Shown here: in pieces, positions 35,555 through 45,199 of the stretch | How the letters are laid out: each line of letters begins with the position of its first letter | Numbering within the stretch: the stretch's first letter is position 1 | NCBI RefSeq assembly: GCF_003143775.1 | Contig: NZ_QFRJ01000011.1 | Coordinates: forward strand, 1 to 64,000 | Direction: 5' to 3' | DNA: 64,000 nucleotides | From: Brumimicrobium oceani | GTDB taxonomy: Bacteria; Bacteroidota; Bacteroidia; Flavobacteriales_D; Crocinitomicaceae | Made by a program: the position numbers and the translations under genes | The notes under the pieces: model-generated | Databases searched by the model: none | What the model was told of the DNA's origin: nothing | Seen by the model: only the letters and a program-made list of their open reading frames with translations

Positions 35555-36721
35555 TTGTGCGCGAATCTGCACCAACCAACCAACCAACCAACCAACAATT
35601 CGCTAAGCCACACTGCGCTCAGTAAAGCAATTTTCAGCGTTATGTTATTGCTAACTTCTTCTATTCTTTATGCCCAACAAGGCACCGATTGGAAAACCCA
35701 AGGAAATACTGCCGACTCTACGGCATTTATTGGAACCACCAATGCCTCAAGTTTGATTTTACGTTCCAATGATTTGGAACGAATGAGGATAAGCGAAAAC
35801 GGAAATGTGGGTATCGGAGTCGATAATCCCCAAACAGCTTTAGATGTGGAAGGCGACATCCAATTAACTGGTGATATTATATTTAAAGGATATGAGGATT
35901 TGCAAAATCCTGTGAACAGATTTTTAATGATCGATAAAACCGGAAAGTCGACCTCTGTTAAAATGAAAGAATTGAACACTTTTATGTCTTGGGAAGATTG
36001 TTACGACATTCAAGATCAAATTACTTTCAATGGCGAGACGGGCACTACAACTATAGTTGCAGGAACTTACGCTAGCTGGGCACCTAGAATCCAAGGAACT
36101 AAATCTATTCTTTACACGGGCTCAGAATGTTCTGCCTGGGTAGGAATCGGAACTGAATTGCCTATGACTAAGCTTGATGTTAGAGGTGCGGGACGTTTTA
36201 CAAAAGGAGTGAAAGTTGGTGAAGAATATATTGAAAAATCAGGTTTGTATATTGAGAATTATATATATAGTAATGGGTCAAACACTACTTATTTTGACCA
36301 CCTAATCATGGTTAAAGATGAGTCTGGTGAGAAACTATTACAACTCAACAACGACGGTCTCCTCCGTGCCAGAGAAATAAAAGTAGATTTAGATACTTGG
36401 CCAGATTATGTATTTGAAAAGGATTACAAGTTAATGCCTTTAAATGAATTAAGGTCTTTTCTACTTAAATATAAGCATTTACCAAATGTGCCTTCAGCCA
36501 ATGAAATTGAAAGAGACGGAGTAAATTTAGGAGAAGCGGCAAAAACTTCAATGGAGAAAATTGAAGAGTTGACGCTTTATTTATTGGAAATCAATGACAA
36601 AGTTGAAAAGCAAGAAGTTGTTTTAAATGAACAGCAAAAACTGCTTGAACAACAACAAGAAACCATTCGTTTGCAGCAAGAGCTGATTTTAGAATTGAAG
36701 AACTTAACCAATAAAAACTAG
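35555..36721 (+). CDS. Cassette 2 exported fibre-like protein; start frame set by a CCAA tract
   Basis: 388 residues read from a TTG at 35555, paralogous to the cassette 1 protein over its whole length. The signal segment is AIFSVMLLLTSSILYAQQ. Conserved blocks include MRISENGNVGIGVDNPQTAL and FDHLIMVKDESG. Differences cluster near the end (SFLLKYKHLPNVPSANEIE in place of SFIEENGHLPNVPSAQ) just before the C-terminal coiled coil. As in cassette 1, the ATG at 35536 is out of frame by one CCAA unit and stops at 35623-35625. Confidence 0.75.
   Translation: MCANLHQPTNQPTNNSLSHTALSKAIFSVMLLLTSSILYAQQGTDWKTQGNTADSTAFIGTTNASSLILRSNDLERMRISENGNVGIGVDNPQTALDVEGDIQLTGDIIFKGYEDLQNPVNRFLMIDKTGKSTSVKMKELNTFMSWEDCYDIQDQITFNGETGTTTIVAGTYASWAPRIQGTKSILYTGSECSAWVGIGTELPMTKLDVRGAGRFTKGVKVGEEYIEKSGLYIENYIYSNGSNTTYFDHLIMVKDESGEKLLQLNNDGLLRAREIKVDLDTWPDYVFEKDYKLMPLNELRSFLLKYKHLPNVPSANEIERDGVNLGEAAKTSMEKIEELTLYLLEINDKVEKQEVVLNEQQKLLEQQQETIRLQQELILELKNLTNKN
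35572..35595 (+). repeat. (CCAA)6 tetranucleotide tract in the cassette 2 start region
   Basis: Six CCAA units, 36 bases after the ATG at 35536, the same number and position as in the other two cassettes. Confidence 0.9.
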
Positions 36722-36725
36722 AGCT

Positions 36726-39584
36726 ATGAAATTACTAATAATTACATTTTCTCTATTTCTGATCGCTTTTGGTCAAGTCATAAGTCAAAACAATGACACA
36801 GTATCAATGTCTTCATATCAAGTTGCAGATTCGATATATAGAAATTTGACAAATCATATTCCATCAGGTTACCTGCTCAATAGAACTTTGATGGACACAA
36901 ATGCTTTAGCCTTTAATACCGATAAATTGAGAGATTCCATCATAAATGCTGATTACTTTTATGGATTAATGTATGAATATAAAAGTATGGCGCTTGATTC
37001 TAGCAGCATTCCAAGTCTTATAAATATTTTCAATCAAGTGAATAGTTATATGGGAGAGCATGAATTTAATGAAGATATTTATATTTATCCGATTGGTATT
37101 GCAGATTTTAATTTTGAATATTTCGATGAGGCAGTTGCATTACAAAACAATTGGATCAATAGACAAAATGCCCAGTTTTTTGAAAATAGTCAAAGTCATT
37201 TGGCGTATGAATCTGGTAAATCACAGTTTGTCGCTCCACTTTTCGATATGTATTCTTCAGATCTTATGGGAATTACATTTAGAGAGGAAGAATTCTTCAG
37301 TAACCGACACACTGTAAATGATATCGCTCAACTTTCCGTAGAACACAATGGGGTAATTACTAATTTGAATTTTGATGAGGTATATGAATTTGTACCTTCT
37401 AATGATGCTTATCAATATTTTACATTTAGGGTGGAATTCACAGATGGAGATAGTATTGTAAATCAAACCAAGATTTATACGCCAGAATTACCGATCAGAG
37501 AGAGGGGAGCCTCAGATTCATTTGAAAAATGTCGATATTTTTCAGATAAAAGAGGGAGTTTTTCAGACGGTGACAATAATAAAATACAATATTGTTTAAT
37601 TAATGCATGCGACAACCATAGTTCTGGTTATCGCCCAAAAAAGCCATACATATTGGTAACTGGTTATCGCCCACCCATCTTTTTTCAAAGATATAAGAAA
37701 ACATGGAAGTTGTATAGCAATCATCATAGAAGTATGCTAAATCACTTAAAACTTAATAATTACGACATTATTCTTGTTAGATTTAACATATTTTGGAAGC
37801 CATATCAACACGGAATGTTGGAATCAGCAGATCTTTTCATTGAATTCTTGCAAGATTTAAATATGAAAAAAGCTGCTTTTGGAGGTGAATATCATGAAAA
37901 CGTTATACAAGGTTCATCTATGGGGGCTGATATTGTAAGATTAGCTCTGCTTAAAATGGAGAAAAAACATTTTGCAGACAATAGTTATGGACATCATCGT
38001 TCTCGTTTGTTTTTATCTTATGATGCAAATTATTATGGTGCAAACCTACCCTTGGCATACCAATACCAAATTTATAGCGGTTTTAAGTACCCTAGACTAG
38101 TTAATACTGTACCTGTAGTTAACGGTTTTCTTAGAGCCTTTTTATATGCTTCACTAGAGCAGAAAACCGTAAAACAACTTCTAATGTATCACGCCAAAGC
38201 GAACAATAGTAATTTGTTTAATTATCCAAGCAATACTATATATAGTACTCCTACTCATCATGCAAAGAGACAAAATTTTTGCAATGAACTTGACCTTTGG
38301 GACAATCACGATCATATTTTCCCGCTCCAAACAGGAACAAGAAATGTTGCTATTTCTTTAGGTAAAATCAGTGGGAAAAACAATGATGAAACTAATTTGA
38401 ATTTTAAAAACGCAGGTGATTATTGGCATGATGTTAATCTTGTTCTTTGGAAAAGAGAATTACGTGCTGGAATATACTCTACAAATTATGAAAGATTATT
38501 CAGACGTAAAAGAATCTCCCTTCTTCCATTTCCAAATATGACAGACCACATTGTTAATGTGAAACAAATGCAAGAAATTGACAACGCATCTGGGTCTTAT
38601 CTAAAAGGTTTGGGAAATATTATATGGCTTACTGATATGTCGCATCTTGGATTGGGTTGGCTTTCCAACTTAAACGAAAAGTTTACCCATAAATCTACGC
38701 TTACAGCATTAGATATAAACCCAAACCTATGGCCTAGTGATGGTTCGCATAGTTTAAATATGCAAAGCTTGGGGTTGATGTATAATGAGTTTAATTATAA
38801 TCCAAATCAACCTTCTAGCTATTTCGGCTACCCCAACCTCGGTCGCCCAACCGACCATTTTGAAGTTACCCCTTTTGAAGCCATTTATGTTGGGGAGAAT
38901 ATTCATCCACATATTGAACTGAAGGAGTCCGATGATGCAGATGTTGATGCTATAAACAATTTCATTCTCAATGAGGTTGAGCCTTGGTATTTAGGTTTGC
39001 AAAACGATAATTTGGGGGAACAAGCACGCAGTAATTACACTTATAAATCTTTAAGAAGAGCAAGGTTTACAATTACCACAGGGCATTTAGTGACTCCTAA
39101 AACCGACCCAGGAGATTATAATGTTGAACCCAATGCAGATCTGAAACTTCAAGCTGGTGAGCAGATTACTTTAAAACCGGGTACGCATGTAAAACAAGGA
39201 GCAAAAGCGCACCTCAAAATACGCTACTATGAGTGTCCTCCTGGTTCGAGCGATATGAGTGCAGGTGGAAATCAGTATGATGAAAATGATTCTGAAACCA
39301 ATCTAATGAGGAAAGACTTAGCTAAAAAGGAAGGAAAGTTAAAAGAAAATCAAATCTCAATTTATCCCAACCCTTCACGTGGGTCATTCACTATAGCCTC
39401 CATGCAAGATGTTCCCATTGAAACTTTGCATGTTTATAATTTAAATGGAACCTCAATATTTCAGAAAACGAACCTTTCAACAGCAAGATTCAAGTTTGAA
39501 AGCAAATTAGCCCAAGGAACTTACTTTGCTATTATAAATACAAGAGATGGAATTATTCACCGCAAAAAAATCATTGTATTATGA
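36726..39584 (+). CDS. Cassette 2 secreted alpha/beta-hydrolase with T9SS sorting domain
   Basis: 952 residues, the most divergent of the three. Signal peptide LLIITFSLFLIAFGQVISQ. The nucleophile elbow is QGSSMGADIVRLAL (Ser398). The acid region is LSYDANYYGANLPL, in place of PFDSPHxGAN. The histidine block GYPNLGRPTDHFEVTPFEA is kept. The C-terminus carries the coat-hanger-like LKLQAGEQITLKPGTHVKQG and the sorting domain IYPNPSRGSF ... IHRKKIIVL. The stop overlaps the next ATG as ATGA. Divergence of the active-site surroundings suggests another substrate. Confidence 0.83.
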   Translation: MKLLIITFSLFLIAFGQVISQNNDTVSMSSYQVADSIYRNLTNHIPSGYLLNRTLMDTNALAFNTDKLRDSIINADYFYGLMYEYKSMALDSSSIPSLINIFNQVNSYMGEHEFNEDIYIYPIGIADFNFEYFDEAVALQNNWINRQNAQFFENSQSHLAYESGKSQFVAPLFDMYSSDLMGITFREEEFFSNRHTVNDIAQLSVEHNGVITNLNFDEVYEFVPSNDAYQYFTFRVEFTDGDSIVNQTKIYTPELPIRERGASDSFEKCRYFSDKRGSFSDGDNNKIQYCLINACDNHSSGYRPKKPYILVTGYRPPIFFQRYKKTWKLYSNHHRSMLNHLKLNNYDIILVRFNIFWKPYQHGMLESADLFIEFLQDLNMKKAAFGGEYHENVIQGSSMGADIVRLALLKMEKKHFADNSYGHHRSRLFLSYDANYYGANLPLAYQYQIYSGFKYPRLVNTVPVVNGFLRAFLYASLEQKTVKQLLMYHAKANNSNLFNYPSNTIYSTPTHHAKRQNFCNELDLWDNHDHIFPLQTGTRNVAISLGKISGKNNDETNLNFKNAGDYWHDVNLVLWKRELRAGIYSTNYERLFRRKRISLLPFPNMTDHIVNVKQMQEIDNASGSYLKGLGNIIWLTDMSHLGLGWLSNLNEKFTHKSTLTALDINPNLWPSDGSHSLNMQSLGLMYNEFNYNPNQPSSYFGYPNLGRPTDHFEVTPFEAIYVGENIHPHIELKESDDADVDAINNFILNEVEPWYLGLQNDNLGEQARSNYTYKSLRRARFTITTGHLVTPKTDPGDYNVEPNADLKLQAGEQITLKPGTHVKQGAKAHLKIRYYECPPGSSDMSAGGNQYDENDSETNLMRKDLAKKEGKLKENQISIYPNPSRGSFTIASMQDVPIETLHVYNLNGTSIFQKTNLSTARFKFESKLAQGTYFAIINTRDGIIHRKKIIVL

Positions 39585-40231
39585 AAGCACTATTCTATTT
39601 ATCGATACTATTTGTTTTCGTGTTATTTTCTTGTACAAAATTGGGGAGAAATATCACTGTAAAAGGAAAGGTAATTAACCCTTTAACAGGAACAACATAC
39701 TCGAACTTAAAGGTTCAATTGGTAAAATCAGAATCACTGAGTCTTCCTGGAGGATACAAAGAAATCAAACATACATATACAGATGAGGAAGGCAATTTTG
39801 AAATTAATGCTGCTCGCATAGGCAAAATATGGGTGCAGATTCAAAGTGGCAATGAATTGTATGTTTTGGGCTGGCATCAAGATGGAGAATATATCAGCGA
39901 TAACTTTCGAGCGACTGTTCAAAAACGAGAAACGATGGAGACAGATTTTCATGTTGTGCCATATGGGAAATATCAACTCGTAATTAATAATATAAATTGC
40001 CAAGGTATTAACGATACCATTATCATTAATCAAACTAATCAAGTTGGTTCGTTTCTAGGAATAGACTGGGTTCTAACAGGGTGTAGTGGATATGCCACTG
40101 CGTTGGAAAAAACACCGATAGCTAATATTCATACAGAGTATACAGTTATACGAAGTGGAGTAACTAATTCTTATGAAGTTGACTTTATTGTGCATCCAGA
40201 TCAAAATAATCAACAGATAATTAATTATTAA
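39581..40231 (+). CDS. Cassette 2 lipoprotein L7 (putative immunity)
   Basis: 216 residues, lipobox VLFSC (Cys18). The N-terminal module is of a different, carboxypeptidase-regulatory-like type: ITVKGKVINPLTGTTYSNLK, TDEEGNFEINAARIGKIW. The C-terminal half keeps the array pattern NNINCQGINDT, LTGCSGY, VIRSGVTN and the end QIINY, but the first Cys pair of the family is missing. It overlaps the hydrolase by four bases (ATGA), implying coupled translation. Confidence 0.8.
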   Translation: MKALFYLSILFVFVLFSCTKLGRNITVKGKVINPLTGTTYSNLKVQLVKSESLSLPGGYKEIKHTYTDEEGNFEINAARIGKIWVQIQSGNELYVLGWHQDGEYISDNFRATVQKRETMETDFHVVPYGKYQLVINNINCQGINDTIIINQTNQVGSFLGIDWVLTGCSGYATALEKTPIANIHTEYTVIRSGVTNSYEVDFIVHPDQNNQQIINY

Positions 40232-40267
40232 TTAAATTTACGTCTTAGACGAATATCAATATCCAAT

Positions 40268-40418
40268 TTATAATTTAAATGGTACCTTAATGCTTCAAAA
40301 AGAAAGAATTTCAACAGCAAGGTATAAGTTTGAAAGCAAATTAGCGCAAGGAACATACTTTGCTATTATAGAAACAAGAGATGGAATTATTCACCGTAAA
40401 AAAATCGTAGTATTATGA
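40268..40418 (+). pseudogene. Orphan C-terminal fragment of a cassette 2 hydrolase
   Basis: Out of any full gene, the DNA still codes YNLNGTLMLQKERISTARYK, KLAQGTYFAIIETRDGI and HRKKIVVL, the last ~48 residues of the cassette 2 sorting domain. It ends in ATGA overlapping the next lipoprotein start, the same junction as in the intact hydrolase. Confidence 0.8.
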
Positions 40419-41068
40419 AAGCACTATTTTATATATCGATTGTTTTCGCTTTCCTACTGTTCTCTTGTACAAAGTTTGGGAGAAATGTAACTATTAAAGG
40501 ATAAGTAGTTAACCCAATAACGGAAACAACGTATTCAGGATTAAAAGTCCAATTGATAAAATCAGAATCACTGAGTCTTCCTGGAGGATACAAAGAAATC
40601 AAACATACATTTACAGATGAGGAAGGCAATTTTGAAATTAATGCTTCTCGCATAGGCAAAATATGGGTGCAAATTCAAAGTGGCAGTGAATTGTATGTTT
40701 TAGGCTGGTATCAAGATGGAGAATACATCAGCGATAACTTTCGTGCGACTGCTCAAAAACGTAAAACGATGGAGGCAGATTTTCATGTTGTGCCTTATGG
40801 TAACATTAAACTTAATATTTATAATGTAAATTGTGGAGGGGCGGGTGATGAGTTCATATTGGAGGTAATTCCACCCTTCCCTTATTCAGCAATAGTTTCG
40901 CCTGTTTCGCGTTATGGATGTTATAATCAGGAAGGTCAGCCTGTGGAAGTGATCATGGGCAACTATGAAATTAAATGGACAGTAAATAGAGGAGGAACAA
41001 CTGAAGTATTTAGTGATAACTTATTTGTTCCAGAGAATGGAGTTGGAGAAATGACTATAAATTATTAA
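40415..41068 (+). pseudogene. Cassette 2 lipoprotein L8, broken by a nonsense codon
   Basis: ATG at 40415, lipobox LLFSC (Cys18). The frame is closed by TAA at 40502-40504 (codon 30), where its paralogue L7 reads KGKVINP. After the stop the same frame stays open and homologous to the end: SLSLPGGYKEIKH, VNCGGAGDEF, YGCYNQEG, end MTINY. A single substitution or small change explains the break. Reinitiation at 40553 would give a protein without a signal peptide. Confidence 0.85.
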
Positions 41069-41108
41069 GTTTATACTCCCCCTGCCAACTACCCAAAACC
41101 CAAAAAAA

Positions 41109-41140
41109 TTTGGCACTTTAAATTCTTTACCCTAATTTAG
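41109..41140 (+). promoter_or_regulatory. Cassette 3 promoter
   Basis: TTTG (41109-41112), 20 bases, TAATTTAG (41133-41140). Third copy of the conserved cassette promoter, 41 bases after the end of broken L8. Confidence 0.6.
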
Positions 41141-41181
41141 AGGGAACTTAAAAACGCTATCTATGAAAAAGGAACAATTAA

Positions 41182-42348
41182 TTGTGCGCAAATCTGCACC
41201 AACCAACCAACCAACCAACCAACAATTCGCTAAGCCACACTGCGCTCAGTAAAGCAATTTTCAGCGTTATGTTATTGCTAACATCTTCTATTCTTTATGC
41301 ACAACAAGGCACCGACTGGAAAACCCAAGGAAATACTGCTGACTCAACTTCTTTTATTGGAACCACCAACGCCTCGAGTTTGATTTTGCGTTCCAATGAT
41401 GTTGAGCGAATGCGGATAAGCGAAAGCGGTAATGTGGGTATTGGAGTGGATAATCCCCAAACAGCTTTAGATGTGGAAGGAGACATTCAATTAACTGGGG
41501 ATATCATTTTTAAAGGATATGAAGATTTACAAGATCCTGTAAACAGATTTTTAATGATCGATAAAACCGGAAAGTCGACCTCTGTTAAAATGAAAGAAAT
41601 GAAAGCCTTTATGTCTTGGGAAGATTGTTATGACATTCAAGATCAAATTACTTTCAATGGTGAGACGGGCACTACAACTATAGTTGCAGGAACTTACGCT
41701 AGCTGGGCACCTAGAATCCAAGGAACTAAATCTATTCTTTACACTGGTTCAGAATGTCCCGCTTGGGTAGGAATTGGTACTGATTTGCCTATGACAAAAC
41801 TTGATGTTATAGGGGCGGGTCGCTTTACAAAAGGAGTGAAAATTGGCGAACAACATATTGAGAAATCGGGTTTGTATATTGAGAATTATATAAACAGTAA
41901 TGGGTCAAACACTACTTATTTTGACCACCTAATCATGGTTAAGGATGAGTCTGGCGGAAAACTTCTACAACTCAACAACGACGGACTCCTCCGCGCCAGA
42001 GAAATAAAAGTAGATTTAGAGGCTTGGCCTGATTATGTTTTTGAAGAAGGTTACAATCTAATACCTTTAAATAAGGTGAAATCCTTCATTGAAGAAAACG
42101 GACACTTACCCAATGTTCCTTCCGCCCAAGAAATTGAAGCAGACGGAGTAAATTTAGGAGAAGCAGCAAAAACTTCAATGGAAAAAATTGAAGAATTGAC
42201 GCTTTATTTATTGGAAATCAATGATAAAGTTGAAAATCAAGAAGAGTTATTAAATGAACAATCTAAATTACTTCGACAGCAAAATGAAACCATTCGTTTG
42301 CAGCAAGAATTGATTTTAGAATTGAAGAACTTAACCAATAAAAACTAG
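41182..42348 (+). CDS. Cassette 3 exported fibre-like protein; start frame set by a CCAA tract
   Basis: 388 residues read from a TTG at 41182. It is nearly identical to the cassette 1 protein in its middle (GVKIGEQHIEKSGLYIENYI), and its first part resembles cassette 2. It has the same signal segment AIFSVMLLLTSSILYAQQ and C-terminal coiled coil. The ATG at 41163 is again one CCAA unit out of frame and stops at 41250-41252. Four bases separate it from the hydrolase gene. Confidence 0.75.
   Translation: MCANLHQPTNQPTNNSLSHTALSKAIFSVMLLLTSSILYAQQGTDWKTQGNTADSTSFIGTTNASSLILRSNDVERMRISESGNVGIGVDNPQTALDVEGDIQLTGDIIFKGYEDLQDPVNRFLMIDKTGKSTSVKMKEMKAFMSWEDCYDIQDQITFNGETGTTTIVAGTYASWAPRIQGTKSILYTGSECPAWVGIGTDLPMTKLDVIGAGRFTKGVKIGEQHIEKSGLYIENYINSNGSNTTYFDHLIMVKDESGGKLLQLNNDGLLRAREIKVDLEAWPDYVFEEGYNLIPLNKVKSFIEENGHLPNVPSAQEIEADGVNLGEAAKTSMEKIEELTLYLLEINDKVENQEELLNEQSKLLRQQNETIRLQQELILELKNLTNKN
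41199..41222 (+). repeat. (CCAA)6 tetranucleotide tract in the cassette 3 start region
   Basis: Six CCAA units, 36 bases after the ATG at 41163. Same unit number as in cassettes 1 and 2. Confidence 0.9.
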
Positions 42349-42352
42349 GGCT

Positions 42353-45199
42353 ATGAAAAAGTTAATTTTAGGATTGCTTTTGCTTGTTAGTTTTAACGGG
42401 TGGGGGCAGCAGGATACATTAGAGTATACTACACCTAGAGAAGTGGCTGATACCGTTTTTGGTTTGTTTGATGAACAATTGTACGATAATGTATTGTTTG
42501 ATCGTTCCTTATCAGAAGATTCTTTGTTAATACAACAACTTAGAGGAGATTATTCAGTTGTTGCATCTGCTTTGTCATGGTTGCAGGCCCATTCTGACAT
42601 AGCAGTTAGTTATACTGACCCATTAATTATGATGGCAGATAGCGTAATGATAGATTCACTTAGCTCTTTCGTTATAAAATATGATAAGTTGGATTCTCTA
42701 GAAAGAGCTCATCATCCTTTTGGTATTCTGCTTCATCAAGTGAGTAAAATTGATAGTAATTTATATCAGCAAACTGGATCCTTTACTAATCTTCATGGAC
42801 AACTAAAATTAAGTTCCACCTATAATGAAAATCAAATTTATGATAAAGTCACTCTAAAAGAAACCGCACTACTAGAATTATATGGTGACCATGGATATGA
42901 AGAAGGAGTTATTGTTTACAACCCGAATTTTATTTCTGTGGGAGCTAATATCACCTTACATTCAATTCGAATTGATGTTGGAAATGGTTTTCAAGATTTT
43001 TCATCCACAAATAATGAAATTAGTTATGATATTTATCAGGATTGGCAAATTGGCAAAACAATTCTAGATTATACTTTGGATGGAGTAAGAAAACAGGATA
43101 CATTAAGTTTCTATTTAACTTCTGAAATACATAAAAGCAATAATCAAGAGAAAGCGGTTGATAGATGGGATACTGATGTTATAAAATACCCAAGTAATAG
43201 GGGTCCAGATTTAAAATATAAAATTAAGTATGGATGTGGAAATGGAACAAAAATTAGACGACCAGTAATTATTGCTCCACCTTATAGGCCAGGATTACAG
43301 CCTGTATCTTTTCGTAAATACTACGACCAATTTGATTTTAAGTCTTTAATATCTTCATTGTCGGATATGGGGTATGATGTGATTTTTATCAAACAGACTC
43401 CGGGTAATAGGGGGATTGATCACGCTGGTGGAATTTTAGCTGGATTTTTAAAGCACATTAATGCAGAAAAAAAGCAAAACTATCCTAATGAAGATTGGGA
43501 AAATATTGTGATTGGTTTTAGCGCAGGAGGGCAGCATTGGCGATGGGCGTTGAAACAGCTTGAAAAAGAACACATGGAATGGGGAACGCCTCACCACCAT
43601 ACAAGACTGTACATTCCTTTTGATTCTCCGCATTGGGGTGCAAATGTGCCAATGTTTGCACAAGCAGTATATTATGAATTTAACAGAACGTGGAATCCAT
43701 TAGCTGCAATAATCTACGATAATTTAAAAGATGCAGCCTCAAGATCTATGTTAATTAACCATATTACTGGTAGCTCTATTTCTGGAAGTGATATAATCTA
43801 TCCAGCTCCTGATTTAATGCGACAAAATGTTGTTAACCAATTAAACAATTCTTTTAACCATCAATTTACACCCATGAATGATTTGCGTAGATCATTCCCC
43901 ACTTTCACTAGAAATGTCGCTGTTTCTGCAGGGCATAATTCAGAAGATTATAAAGATGAGTTTGGACTAAATCCTGGAGAAAAATTGTTCTCGCAAAATT
44001 ATCCAATACCAGCACTTGGGGGAGCTAAATATATAAAAAGATCTATAAACGCCTCCCAAATGGGTGCTGCTTCTCGCGTTTTTAAAAGGTTTGAGGTGCG
44101 CTCCCTAGGTGTTATTCCAGTTTGGGGTATCGACAAAAATTACAAAACAAACGGAGCGCTTGAGTGGGACATGTCACAAGGAGGGTATAAAAATGAGTTC
44201 TATGACCAATGGTGGTTTCCCGTTTCACCAATTGTTGTCTTACGCACAACTGGTTTGTTCCTAGGCACTAAACATTATGATGGAAACATGAATTTTCTAC
44301 CCATGGTTTCTGCGCTAGCCATAAATCCTAGTATATGGCAAAATAACAATCTGTTTTATAATTTGAAGGATGAAGGGTTGATGTATAATGAATTTAACTC
44401 GAATGTACAATCAAATACATATGGTTATCCCAATCTTGAGCATCCCAACACCCATTTCAACTTTACTCCTTTTGAAGCAATTTATTGTGATCCCCAAACT
44501 TATCAGCACATCAAGATGCAAGAATCTGTTGATGATGATGATTTAGATGACACCTACCTTGTGCATACCCGAAACTTTATTCTCGACGAAGTGGAATCAG
44601 ACATCGTATATCTTCAAAACAAAACCATCGGTAAAAACCACATCCAATGGGATCCTAACTACCGGTATAAGGCTTGGTACAAGGCTTTTGATAAAGTCAT
44701 ACTTGGCGATACAATTACCCCTAAAACTGATTTAGGGCCATATATCATTGAAAAAACAGGAGAGGTAACGGCTTATGCTTGTAATGGTGTAGTAATGAAA
44801 CCTGGTTTTCATACAAAACAAGGGAGTAAGTATCATGCTTTTGTATATTGTGATGGTTGTTCCCGACCAAGAGAGCAAGGAATGAAAACAAATACTGGAG
44901 AAAATAATAAAAATAGAACTGATGAAAAACACACTTTACAAGTTAATCATTTTAACTCAAATGATATACCCCATCAAAAAACAGTTTTAAAAGTTTATCC
45001 AAATCCTTCGGATAAAGGATTTACGATTGAATTTCCCGAAATTGAAGGAGAATACATAATCTCAAATACCAACGGGGAATTATTCCAACAGGATGAAGTG
45101 AAAACTAAATCGATTTTTATTGAACTTCCAAAAGGAATATATTTTGCGAAATGGATCAATAAAAACGGAATACAAACTCAAAAAATAATTGCCTTATGA
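42353..45199 (+). CDS. Cassette 3 secreted alpha/beta-hydrolase with T9SS sorting domain
   Basis: 948 residues. Signal peptide LILGLLLLVSFNGWGQQ. Nucleophile elbow IGFSAGGQHWRWAL (Ser390), acid block YIPFDSPHWGANVPMF, histidine block HPNTHFNFTPFEAIYCD. IRRPVIIAPPYRPG precedes them, as in cassette 1. The C-terminal region has EVTAYACNGVVMKPGFHTKQ and the sorting domain VYPNPSDKGF ending QTQKIIAL. The stop overlaps the L9 start by ATGA. It is closer to the cassette 1 enzyme than to cassette 2. Confidence 0.85.
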   Translation: MKKLILGLLLLVSFNGWGQQDTLEYTTPREVADTVFGLFDEQLYDNVLFDRSLSEDSLLIQQLRGDYSVVASALSWLQAHSDIAVSYTDPLIMMADSVMIDSLSSFVIKYDKLDSLERAHHPFGILLHQVSKIDSNLYQQTGSFTNLHGQLKLSSTYNENQIYDKVTLKETALLELYGDHGYEEGVIVYNPNFISVGANITLHSIRIDVGNGFQDFSSTNNEISYDIYQDWQIGKTILDYTLDGVRKQDTLSFYLTSEIHKSNNQEKAVDRWDTDVIKYPSNRGPDLKYKIKYGCGNGTKIRRPVIIAPPYRPGLQPVSFRKYYDQFDFKSLISSLSDMGYDVIFIKQTPGNRGIDHAGGILAGFLKHINAEKKQNYPNEDWENIVIGFSAGGQHWRWALKQLEKEHMEWGTPHHHTRLYIPFDSPHWGANVPMFAQAVYYEFNRTWNPLAAIIYDNLKDAASRSMLINHITGSSISGSDIIYPAPDLMRQNVVNQLNNSFNHQFTPMNDLRRSFPTFTRNVAVSAGHNSEDYKDEFGLNPGEKLFSQNYPIPALGGAKYIKRSINASQMGAASRVFKRFEVRSLGVIPVWGIDKNYKTNGALEWDMSQGGYKNEFYDQWWFPVSPIVVLRTTGLFLGTKHYDGNMNFLPMVSALAINPSIWQNNNLFYNLKDEGLMYNEFNSNVQSNTYGYPNLEHPNTHFNFTPFEAIYCDPQTYQHIKMQESVDDDDLDDTYLVHTRNFILDEVESDIVYLQNKTIGKNHIQWDPNYRYKAWYKAFDKVILGDTITPKTDLGPYIIEKTGEVTAYACNGVVMKPGFHTKQGSKYHAFVYCDGCSRPREQGMKTNTGENNKNRTDEKHTLQVNHFNSNDIPHQKTVLKVYPNPSDKGFTIEFPEIEGEYIISNTNGELFQQDEVKTKSIFIELPKGIYFAKWINKNGIQTQKIIAL

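Noticed and set aside
40553-41068. Separate 171-codon gene after the L8 stop
   Set aside because: Same frame and homology as the broken lipoprotein upstream; better described as one pseudogene.
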